Below, piece by piece: positions 1 through 5,313 of a stretch of DNA of 5,881 nt. The translations under genes and the position numbers were made by a program. Under the pieces are notes generated by a model that was not told the origin of the DNA, searched no databases, and was given only the letters and a program-made list of their open reading frames with translations. This stretch comes from an uncultured Alphaproteobacteria bacterium. GTDB lineage: Bacteria; Pseudomonadota; Alphaproteobacteria; RF32; CAG-239. Within the stretch, counting starts at the first letter, position 1. Every line of letters starts with the position of its first letter. The stretch covers positions 1 through 5,881 of the forward strand of contig CALXTH010000166.1 of the NCBI GenBank assembly GCA_944391365.1, read 5' to 3'.

Positions 1-491
1 ATATTTATGATGGTTTGCTGGATTACAACGAAGTACAACAGCGGATTTCCCAAGTTTATGACGTTTATCATAAAAAGTTGCAACAACTGATTGATAAAAC
101 ATTAAAAAAATTCGGATTTTGTTTTGTGCTGGACTGCCATTCCATGCCGTCGAAGATTTGCTCGGTTATGCAGGAAGACAAACCGATTGATTTTTGTCTG
201 GGAACACTGTTTGACCAGAGTTGTCCGGTTGAAATAAGTGATTTTATGCAGCAGAGCCTTGAGGCTTCCGGTTATAAGGTGGTGATGAACTGCCCTTATT
301 CCGGCGCTTTTACCACTTTTAACTACTGCCAGCCGCGCAAAAATATTTATACCATGCAGCTGGAGATGAACCGCAGTTTATACATGTCAGAAAATTCACA
401 ACAAAAAAACAAAAAATTTCAATCGGTTAGCCATGATTTATGCCAGTCTGTCGGCGCTTTTGCCAAATTTTTACTGGATTTTAAAAAATAA
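1..491 (+). CDS. N-formylglutamate amidohydrolase family protein, C-terminal part (5' end outside window)
   Basis: The reading frame is open from base 3, with no stop back to the window edge, and ends at TAA 489-491. About 162 residues are visible, against my recollection of some 260-290 for the family, so the N-terminal third or so is missing. Family landmarks appear in order: a DCHSMPS block (codons from base 132) holding a likely metal-ligand histidine, then NCPYSGAFTT, then MQLEMNRSLYM near the C-terminus. Characterised members hydrolyse N-formyl-L-glutamate to formate and glutamate in histidine degradation (HutG), but many homologues sit outside hut operons and their substrates are untested. 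No hut gene is visible here, so I give no symbol. The TTG at base 15 is internal, because the family-like sequence IYDG precedes it. A cytoplasmic enzyme is expected. The fold assignment is strong; the substrate is inference. Confidence 0.85.
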   Translation, partial: IYDGLLDYNEVQQRISQVYDVYHKKLQQLIDKTLKKFGFCFVLDCHSMPSKICSVMQEDKPIDFCLGTLFDQSCPVEISDFMQQSLEASGYKVVMNCPYSGAFTTFNYCQPRKNIYTMQLEMNRSLYMSENSQQKNKKFQSVSHDLCQSVGAFAKFLLDFKK

Positions 492-523
492 ATATGTTAT
501 AAGTCTTTTTGTTTTGTTAATGA

Positions 524-542
524 ATAGTTAATTTTTAACTAT
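524..542. repeat. Short A+T-rich perfect inverted repeat downstream of the amidohydrolase gene
   Basis: The arms ATAGTTAA and TTAACTAT are perfect 8-base complements around a TTT spacer, 33 bases after the amidohydrolase stop. The stem has a single G-C pair and no T-run follows, so it would be a weak terminator at best. It could also be an operator or simply chance in A+T-rich sequence. Confidence 0.35.
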
Positions 543-663
543 AAATATGTTTGAACCGTGCAGCTTTCAGAGAGGAATATTGCTGCAAAAATTGTCAACC
601 AACCTCAGGATTTGATGTCTTGGAATGTGTTGAGATTATCGTAAGCCTTGAAGCAAATTGAAA

Positions 664-680
664 TTGGCATGTTTATTGCA
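664..680 (+). promoter_or_regulatory. Putative sigma-54 (RpoN) -24/-12 promoter for the transglycosylase gene
   Basis: The sequence TTGGCATG, four bases, then TTGCA matches the sigma-54 consensus YTGGCACG-N4-TTGCW with one mismatch (T for C at base 670). The essential GG (666-667) and GC (678-679) are present at the correct spacing. The expected start of transcription near base 691 gives a leader of about 28 bases, and the purine-rich ribosome site GAGGGG (704-709) falls inside it. Such promoters need an enhancer-binding activator. A 6-base inverted repeat, TGCAGC (559-564) and GCTGCA (582-587), lies roughly 105-130 bases upstream of the start and is a possible but unproven activator site. 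Confidence 0.6.
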
Positions 681-718
681 CTAGGGATATTTGTGGCTTT
701 TCTGAGGGGATGAGAGGG

Positions 719-1468
719 ATGCGCGTTGTCGTATCAAACATTTTAATGTTATTACTATTATTGCTGATGTTGGTTCAACCGGCTGAGGCCAAGACTATTG
801 TCGGGACGGATGATGCTTTGATTTGCCGGGAAGCGGCTATAAAATATGAAAAGCAATATCAGATTAAAGAGCATATGCTTCAGACAATCGCCAATGTCGA
901 AACCGGAAGATGGAACCAAAAGCAAGGTTTGACTTTGGCCTGGCCATGGACTGTCAACGCACAGGGGAAAGGACGCTTTTATAAAACCAAGGCAGAAGCC
1001 GTTAAAGCCGTCAAAGAACTTCAGGCCAAAGGGATAAAAAGTATTGATGTCGGGTGTATGCAGATTAATCTGAAATATCATGCCGATGCGTTTGGCAGCG
1101 TTGAAGAGGCTCTTGATCCATATAAGAATGTGGAATACGGAGCAAAGTTTTTGAAAAAGCTGTATAAGTCAAAGGGAAATGACTGGATGAAAGCTGCTAT
1201 GGCTTATCATTCAGGGGTTTTGAAAAAAGCTTTGAGATACAAGAAGAAGCTGGTTGTGGCTTATGCCAAAGTTAAACAGCAGAATGCAGATTCTTCCCTT
1301 GCCGAAGTTTCGCTCAAAAAGAATATTCAAAGCAAGGCTCAGGTTAAGGAAAGCCAGAAGTCTGCGGCAATATCAAAAACAAAAGATATGCGTCAGGCTG
1401 CAGCTAATAAGGCTAAGGAATGGCGCGAGGCCCGGCTGAGAGAATATCTGGATAGTAAAGTCAGATAA
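719..1468 (+). CDS. Secreted lytic transglycosylase, SLT-like domain, with basic C-terminal tail
   Basis: The protein is 249 residues. It starts with a signal peptide: a short basic start, a run of leucines, and a probable cleavage site after PAEA (about residue 24), so it should act in the periplasm on peptidoglycan. The SLT-like domain spans about residues 35-175. It contains the likely catalytic glutamate E61 in NVETG, a WPWTVN segment, the GCMQIN motif at 112-117, and a YHSG block at 163-166 where many relatives have YNxG. Cysteines 36 and 113 could pair. The last 75 residues are rich in Lys, Ala and Glu and probably helical. I prefer ATG 719 because GAGGGG (704-709) is 9 bases upstream of it; ATG 710 is in frame but directly abuts that site. 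The gene is followed after 35 bases by the RNase J-like gene. Family members cleave murein during assembly of envelope-spanning machines or in wall turnover; the role here is unknown. Confidence 0.85.
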   Translation: MRVVVSNILMLLLLLLMLVQPAEAKTIVGTDDALICREAAIKYEKQYQIKEHMLQTIANVETGRWNQKQGLTLAWPWTVNAQGKGRFYKTKAEAVKAVKELQAKGIKSIDVGCMQINLKYHADAFGSVEEALDPYKNVEYGAKFLKKLYKSKGNDWMKAAMAYHSGVLKKALRYKKKLVVAYAKVKQQNADSSLAEVSLKKNIQSKAQVKESQKSAAISKTKDMRQAAANKAKEWREARLREYLDSKVR

Positions 1469-1503
1469 ATTTTGCGACATATCTGTTGCGGTTTGGCTTG
1501 ACG

Positions 1504-3015
1504 ATGGAGAAAGAGCTTAAAGATACCGGGTTGTATTGGCAGCCGCTGGGCGGGAATAATATAGACCAAATCAGCGGCCACTGCTATCGTTATACCGCAG
1601 TCAGCCGCAACAGAGGCAAAAAGATTTTTGAAACAATTATTGTCGACCTGGGCAAGTTTGATAATCATCAGGCTTTGGGTGTTAAAAATTCTTCGGCAGC
1701 CGTTCCGGATATTCGGCGGTTGCTTGAAGCCGGAAAAGATATACCTAAAGCTCTTTTTTTGACTCATTCTCATCCTGACCATTTGAACGGGATTGTTCAT
1801 TATCTTAAAAACGGGTATAAGCTTCCGCCGCTTTATGCCGGAAAATATACTTTTATGATTTTGTATGACCTGTTGGTCGAATATCATGTGCCCCGTTCTT
1901 TATGGCCAAAGTTTAATATTATTACGGACGGAAGCAAAATCAGTTTTTCAGCCTTGGAGATTGAGGTTATTTCGTCATCTCATACCTGTTTCGACAGCTT
2001 TGGTCTGATTATTCGCAGCGGAAAAATTTGCGTTTATCACACCGGAGATATGAAAATCGACCAGAGCCTTTGTTTCCGTAAGCCGACGAATTTGAAACGG
2101 CTGAAAGAGCTTTCCCGTGAAATTGATTATGTTGTGGCCGATTTTTACGGAATTTATTCCGATGGTTTTGCACCCAAAGAAGTTGATACCTATAAACGAC
2201 TGGTCAAGATTATAAAGAAGAACAGGAAAAAAAGGATTTTTATTCCAGTGTATCCGACGCACCCGGAAATGTATCTGATGGCCTTTATGGCGGCTTTGAA
2301 ATGTCAGAAGAATGTGATTTTTTACGGGAACACAGACTTTTTTACTTATTTGAAAATGATTGTGGAATACGGGCTTTCTTTTGAGGGCATGGCCGGGAAA
2401 CGGATAAAGGTCTTTTATTCGCATAACAAGGAAGATATTGCCGAGACAGAAGGCAATTTTGCAGTTATCGGGACTTATAATGATATTCCGCCCGTCTTCG
2501 GTGCAACGCATAAAAACAGTTTCGGAATTATCACCGCGGCGACATTTTTTAATCCGCTGAAGGGGCAGATGAACCTGCATAATATCAAATTTGTAACGGT
2601 GGGGGATTTTCCGGAGTTACAAGGGTACGGACATGGTTTTTTAGGGGATTATGAAGCGTTGAATAATCTTCTCGACAGGCGGCCGGTGTTTATTCCGACG
2701 CATTGTCCGGTTTTTATGATTGATGATGTCCGGGAGCTGGCTGCTTTTATCGGTTTGAAACTTATTTCACCGACGCCCCGCAACAACCAGATTTATTTAT
2801 TAAAGAAGCGTACGGCAAAACTGGTCTCCTCTTTGCCACCCAAGTGGCTGGTGGTTATTTATCAGTCTGACGGAACAGCTTATTTTACCGAAGTTTTTCA
2901 GAAACCAACTTCAGGTCAGGGCTTTTTGAAACGGACAATCAGCCGGCGACGATGTGCCCGGCGGTTTAAGGCTTATTTGGTCAGAAGAAAGCATGAAAAA
3001 TCCCCAAGCTCCTAA
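1504..3015 (+). CDS. RNase J-like metallo-beta-lactamase/beta-CASP hydrolase
   Basis: The protein is 503 residues from ATG 1504. The full set of metallo-beta-lactamase ligands is visible: HSHPDH gives H88, H90, D92 and H93, then H160 (SSSH), D182 (HTGD) and H400 (IPTH). A PLGG start near residue 14, an acidic strand end at D213 (VVADF) and a GHG at 376-378 shortly before IPTH follow the order of RNase J and other beta-CASP nucleases. It departs from RNase J in having CPVF after IPTH where RNase J has GEY, and only about 100 residues afterwards. The end (475-503) is a strongly basic tail that could bind nucleic acid. A cytoplasmic RNA or DNA hydrolase is likely; the substrate is inference. The start is uncertain: no clear ribosome site is seen, and TTG codons at 1486 and 1498 are also in frame. 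It probably shares a transcript with the transglycosylase. The stop codon lies in the loop of the following terminator. Confidence 0.8.
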   Translation: MEKELKDTGLYWQPLGGNNIDQISGHCYRYTAVSRNRGKKIFETIIVDLGKFDNHQALGVKNSSAAVPDIRRLLEAGKDIPKALFLTHSHPDHLNGIVHYLKNGYKLPPLYAGKYTFMILYDLLVEYHVPRSLWPKFNIITDGSKISFSALEIEVISSSHTCFDSFGLIIRSGKICVYHTGDMKIDQSLCFRKPTNLKRLKELSREIDYVVADFYGIYSDGFAPKEVDTYKRLVKIIKKNRKKRIFIPVYPTHPEMYLMAFMAALKCQKNVIFYGNTDFFTYLKMIVEYGLSFEGMAGKRIKVFYSHNKEDIAETEGNFAVIGTYNDIPPVFGATHKNSFGIITAATFFNPLKGQMNLHNIKFVTVGDFPELQGYGHGFLGDYEALNNLLDRRPVFIPTHCPVFMIDDVRELAAFIGLKLISPTPRNNQIYLLKKRTAKLVSSLPPKWLVVIYQSDGTAYFTEVFQKPTSGQGFLKRTISRRRCARRFKAYLVRRKHEKSPSS

Positions 3016-3031
3016 AGCTCAGGGATTTTTT
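2996..3031. terminator. Bidirectional intrinsic terminator between convergent genes
   Basis: AAAAATCCC (2996-3004) pairs with GGGATTTTT (3022-3030). Inside a 2x2 internal loop, AGCT (3007-3010) pairs with AGCT (3016-3019) around a five-base loop, CCTAA. T-runs occur on the 3' side of both strands, so it can stop the RNase J-like transcript and the opposing membrane-protein transcript. The plus-strand stop codon (3013-3015) sits in the loop, and the minus-strand stop codon (3033-3035) lies just outside the hairpin. Confidence 0.85.
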
Positions 3032-3032
3032 G

Positions 3033-3440
3033 TCACATAACCTTTTCTATCGCCCTGACGGCTTTTTGATATCTTGCTTTTAACACCGCATCGGAAGGCG
3101 ACTGACGTTCCAGTTCAGACAATAATTTGGTATAATGTCGTTTATCCCGTATCAGTTCCTCTTTTGGGGCTTGGATATAATACAGGTAAAGTTTCCCTGA
3201 AGGGAGGCCTGCCTTATATTTTTCCTTTTCATCCGGCGATTTTCCCTGCACCGTGTTCTGTATTTTCCGGACGGATAGAATATCTGCTCCAAAATCCAAG
3301 GCACTGCACAGAAAGAAAATTCCGCAGACGATTAACAGGCTCTTTACGGACTCTGAAAAAATATCCATATTCAGACCGAACCCCAAGCAACTTAAACCAA
3401 CGGCAAAAAAGACAACTGCATAAAAATATAACCACTTCAT
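3033..3440 (-). CDS. Small two-helix membrane protein of unknown function
   Basis: The protein is 135 residues and I do not recognise it. Two hydrophobic segments, about residues 2-24 and 33-52, should form a membrane hairpin. They are followed by a roughly 80-residue charged, mostly helical domain (for example KELL/ELERQ-type stretches and KARYQKAVRAIEKV at the end), predicted cytoplasmic by the positive-inside rule. The long plus-strand frame over the same bases lacks this organisation. The shared terminator at the 3' end and the ATG at 3438-3440 also support the minus strand. No Shine-Dalgarno sequence precedes the ATG. A TATAAT lies only 14 bases upstream of it, so the message may be nearly leaderless. 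It follows mntP by 68 bases on the same strand, with a hairpin between them, so it may be an independent unit. Confidence 0.7.
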   Translation of the reverse strand: MKWLYFYAVVFFAVGLSCLGFGLNMDIFSESVKSLLIVCGIFFLCSALDFGADILSVRKIQNTVQGKSPDEKEKYKAGLPSGKLYLYYIQAPKEELIRDKRHYTKLLSELERQSPSDAVLKARYQKAVRAIEKVM

Positions 3441-3454
3441 AACAATAAATTTTA

Positions 3455-3460
3455 ATTATA
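3455..3460 (-). promoter_or_regulatory. Possible -10 element of the small membrane protein gene
   Basis: The minus strand reads TATAAT, a perfect -10 hexamer, with 14 bases between it and the ATG at 3440. Transcription would begin about 8 bases before the start codon, which fits the lack of a ribosome site. No convincing -35 is visible: the position 17 bases upstream reads TGATAT. The sequence is A+T-rich, so chance is a real alternative. Confidence 0.35.
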
Positions 3461-3478
3461 CAAATATTGTTCCGGCTA

Positions 3479-3516
3479 TATCATAAAGAAATGCCTCTGG
3501 CAAGTTTTTTATGATA
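3479..3516 (-). terminator. Long bulged hairpin at the 3' end of mntP
   Basis: TATCATAAA (3479-3487) and TTTATGATA (3508-3516) are perfect 9-base complements. Further in, AAA (3489-3491) can pair with TTT (3505-3507), and TGCC (3492-3495) with GGCA (3499-3502), around a TCT loop; a single G and an AG are bulged. The mntP stop codon (3509-3511) is in the arm. No clean T-run follows on the minus strand, so it may terminate weakly or protect the mntP 3' end rather than act as a strong terminator. Confidence 0.5.
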
Positions 3517-4075
3517 AATAAAGGTGTTCATATAAAACTTTGACGCCTAAAGCAATAAGAATAAGGCCGGAACTGATTTCAAGATATTTTACGGGAAAAT
3601 TTTTAAATATCCGGCAGAAATTGAAGCCCAGAGATGCATTAATAAATGTGACAATCCCAATCAGGGCGGAAGCACTCCATACCGGTTCTTTCATAAAATA
3701 AAGCATTGACCCGCTGACAAAGGCATCTATGGAGGTGGCAAGTCCGATGAAAAACAGAATTTTGGCATTCAGGATTTTGGATAATTTAGGCTGACAGTCC
3801 CCCTCTTTAAAGGCCTCACTGATGACTTTGATACCCAGCACCAAAAAAACAAAAAAAGCAATCCAATGGTCAAGCGCCTCAATATGCTGATAGACTGAGC
3901 GGGCTCCATACCATCCCAAGACCGGCATAACAAACTGTCCCAAGCCCGTGGCCGCTGATAATTTTAAGGCGGCTTTGCCTTTCCCTTTTTTGATAATCAA
4001 TCCATAGGAAAATGATACGATAAACGCATCGACGGACAGAGCCAGGGCCAGCAGAAAAACTTCGGGAAAATTCAT
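3509..4075 (-). CDS. mntP: MntP-type manganese efflux pump
   Basis: The protein is 188 residues, the usual length for MntP (formerly DUF204/YebN), an inner-membrane exporter that lowers cytoplasmic Mn2+. Six membrane helices are arranged as two related halves. Each half carries the signature aspartate in a helix: LALSVDAF (D16) in the first and LATSIDAF (D117) in the second. The first half also has GLGQFVMPVLGW (44-55), as expected of the family. A charged loop of about 20 residues (around 88-105) separates the halves. The start is firm: AAGGAGG (4081-4087 on the minus strand) lies 5 bases upstream of the ATG. The gene has its own promoter (TTGACA, 17 bases, TACAAA) giving a leader of only about 20 bases, so there is no room for the manganese yybP-ykoY riboswitch that precedes mntP in some bacteria. 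Regulation may instead act at the inverted repeat covering the -35. Confidence 0.87.
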   Translation of the reverse strand: MNFPEVFLLALALSVDAFIVSFSYGLIIKKGKGKAALKLSAATGLGQFVMPVLGWYGARSVYQHIEALDHWIAFFVFLVLGIKVISEAFKEGDCQPKLSKILNAKILFFIGLATSIDAFVSGSMLYFMKEPVWSASALIGIVTFINASLGFNFCRIFKNFPVKYLEISSGLILIALGVKVLYEHLYLS

Positions 4076-4100
4076 TTTATCCTCCTTTTATGTTATCCGA

Positions 4101-4129
4101 TTTGTAGACAATAAAAGGAAGCTTGTCAA
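4101..4129 (-). promoter_or_regulatory. Sigma-70-type promoter of mntP
   Basis: On the minus strand the -35 is TTGACA (plus positions 4124-4129), a perfect match. A 17-base spacer follows, then TACAAA (4101-4106) as a 4-of-6 -10. Predicted transcription starts near 4094, about 19 bases before the mntP ATG, leaving the AAGGAGG ribosome site inside the leader. Confidence 0.6.
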
Positions 4130-4149
4130 CGACGTATTTCCGTTGACAA
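4123..4149. promoter_or_regulatory. Perfect 9-9-9 inverted repeat in the divergent mntP region, possible operator
   Basis: TTGTCAACG (4123-4131) and CGTTGACAA (4141-4149) are exact reverse complements separated by nine bases. Each arm contains an outward-pointing TTGACA, the left one serving as the mntP -35 and the right one as a candidate -35 for the plus-strand gene at 4205. The arm match extends three bases beyond the hexamers, which suggests a protein-binding site over both promoters. It does not resemble any Mur, Fur or MntR box I can recall with confidence, so the regulator is not named. Confidence 0.5.
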
Positions 4150-4171
4150 AATTAAACAACAATGTTATGGA
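4143..4171 (+). promoter_or_regulatory. Candidate divergent promoter for the 4205 gene
   Basis: A perfect -35 TTGACA (4143-4148) is followed after 17 bases by TATGGA (4166-4171), which matches the -10 consensus only in its first three bases. Transcription would start near 4178, giving a leader of about 27 bases. The weak -10 suggests either low activity or activation. Confidence 0.35.
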
Positions 4172-4204
4172 GAGATTGTTTTTTTATCAGTATGTTTTCT
4201 AATT

Positions 4205-4516
4205 ATGTATCTTTTAGCTTTACTTGTTGAATGGGCTGACGGGAATGTTTCTGATCTTTTAAGGAAAGATATTTCTCCAGAGGCAATTATTCTACGCAAT
4301 AACAAAAAGCTGCCGCTGGGTCAGATTGTCCGAGACGGAGCTCCGGTTATTCAGACCTGGCTGCAAGAGCATCCCGAATATGAAATTGATATGATGGATT
4401 TGTTTCATAATTATTGGGAAATTGCTTTTGTTTTGAAGCTTTTGGGGCTGAAGGAAATTTATATTTTTCATCATTCTCCGCAAGCCGAAAATTTTGAAAC
4501 GGATCATGTTTCTTAA
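4205..4516 (+). CDS. Hypothetical protein, 103 residues
   Basis: I do not recognise this protein. It looks soluble: the hydrophobic start MYLLALLVEW is too short for a membrane helix and runs straight into charged sequence, with no signal cleavage site. Visible features are a basic LRNNKKLPLG stretch (about 30-39), an acidic EHPEYEIDMMDLF segment (54-66), and a predicted strand and His pair, EIYIFHHS, near residue 88. ATG 4205 is the only upstream-most start available in this frame. No Shine-Dalgarno sequence lies at a useful distance (the nearest, GGAGAG, ends 30 bases upstream), so translation may be weak or the start unusual. That the gene is real is supported by a candidate divergent promoter upstream and by a strong terminator beginning exactly at its stop codon. 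It faces away from mntP across a shared inverted repeat, which hints at co-regulation but not function. Confidence 0.65.
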   Translation: MYLLALLVEWADGNVSDLLRKDISPEAIILRNNKKLPLGQIVRDGAPVIQTWLQEHPEYEIDMMDLFHNYWEIAFVLKLLGLKEIYIFHHSPQAENFETDHVS

Positions 4517-4552
4517 AAAAGTTCTGACAAAATCAGTGTCAGGGCTTTTTTT
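4515..4552 (+). terminator. Strong intrinsic terminator after the 4205 gene
   Basis: The left arm, six A then GTTCTGACA (to 4529), pairs over 15 positions with TGTCAGGGC and six T (4537-4551), including two G-T wobble pairs, around a seven-base loop (4530-4536). The T-run extends to 4552. The stop codon of the 4205 gene (4514-4516) overlaps the foot of the stem. The A-run on the left could allow some termination in the opposite direction too. Confidence 0.85.
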
Positions 4553-4593
4553 ATTGAAAAATTTATATAAAATTTTGACAGGAGGCGGCGATT

Positions 4594-5313
4594 ATGAAAA
4601 TTATCAGTTGGAATTGTAATGGCGCGTTTCGTCGTAAATTTCAGGCATTGAAAAAGTTTGGAGCTGATATCTGGGTCATACAGGAATCGGAAAGTCCGGA
4701 ATATCTGGCGGAAAAAAATGTTGTCATTCCGGCCGAAACACATTTGTGGCACGGGGACAGGAGCTGCAAGGGACTGAGTATTTTTTCTTTTAATGGTTAT
4801 CAGATTCAGAAGGCTGATTTTTTCAGTCCTGAATTTAAGTATGCCCTGCCGGTGGGTGTTTTGTCACCTGCCGGCAGAACACGTCTGCTAACCGGGGTTT
4901 GGGCGTCTACGGTAAAAGATAATCATGATTGGGATTATATTGGTCAGATGTGTGTTTTTATGGAACGTTATTATGGTTATTTTGATTATTTGTCGGTTAT
5001 GATTGGCGACTTGAACAGCAACATGCTTTGGAACAGTTATTATAAAAAGGAACATAATTACAGCCGTTTTTTGGAATTGATGGCGGGAAATGGTTTGTTC
5101 AGTGTTTATCATGAGCTTAGCGGCCTGCCTCAAGGGCAGGAAACCGTGCCGACCAGCTATTATCACCGGGATCCGGCGCGCGGTTTTCATATTGATTATG
5201 CATTTATGAGCAAGCCGGAAATCGCCTGTCTGCGCCGATTTGATATTTCAGGAAAAGAATGGCTTGACTATAGCGATCATGTTCCTTTGATTTTGGAGAC
5301 CGCTGATGAATAA
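4594..5313 (+). CDS. Endonuclease/exonuclease/phosphatase (EEP) fold protein
   Basis: The protein is 239 residues and spans the whole EEP (DNase I/exonuclease III-like) domain. The active-site blocks are present in order: SWNCNG with N7, VIQE with metal-binding E31, GDLNSN (138-143) with D139 and N141, HIDYAF (199-204) with D201, and YSDH (226-229) with D228 and the general-base H229. All expected catalytic residues are visible, so it should be an active Mg2+-dependent hydrolase. The family acts on DNA, RNA, phospholipid or phosphoinositide substrates, and the sequence does not tell me which. There is no signal peptide, so the protein is cytoplasmic. The start is firm: GGAGG (4581-4585) lies 8 bases before ATG 4594. 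It is 41 bases past a terminator, so it should have its own promoter; only a -10-like TATAAA (4566-4571) is visible. Its last 8 bases overlap the DUF4186 gene. Confidence 0.85.
   Translation: MKIISWNCNGAFRRKFQALKKFGADIWVIQESESPEYLAEKNVVIPAETHLWHGDRSCKGLSIFSFNGYQIQKADFFSPEFKYALPVGVLSPAGRTRLLTGVWASTVKDNHDWDYIGQMCVFMERYYGYFDYLSVMIGDLNSNMLWNSYYKKEHNYSRFLELMAGNGLFSVYHELSGLPQGQETVPTSYYHRDPARGFHIDYAFMSKPEIACLRRFDISGKEWLDYSDHVPLILETADE

Noticed and set aside
591..600. TTGTCAACC in the gap before the transglycosylase, resembling one arm of the mntP-region repeat (TTGTCAACG)
   Set aside because: It is a single half-site without a partner arm; an eight-base similarity is weak evidence for a shared regulator.
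1486..1503. TTG start at 1486 for the RNase J-like gene
   Set aside because: No ribosome site precedes it, and the extra six residues lie outside the family-like region; ATG 1504 is preferred but not proven.
1975..2580. Long minus-strand open frame (201 codons) opposite the RNase J-like gene
   Set aside because: The plus-strand frame carries a complete set of metal-binding motifs; the antisense frame has no recognisable domain and no ribosome site was evident. The shorter antisense frames at 758-1081, 1393-1887, 4888-5190 and 5204-5581 were rejected for the same reason.
3074..3442. Plus-strand frame of 122 codons opposite the small membrane protein
   Set aside because: It is low in organised structure and rich in Pro and Arg, and would read away from the terminator arrangement; the minus-strand frame has two clear membrane helices.
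4076..4094. yybP-ykoY manganese riboswitch upstream of mntP
   Set aside because: The predicted leader is only about 20 bases and contains just the ribosome site; none of the riboswitch helices are present there or upstream.
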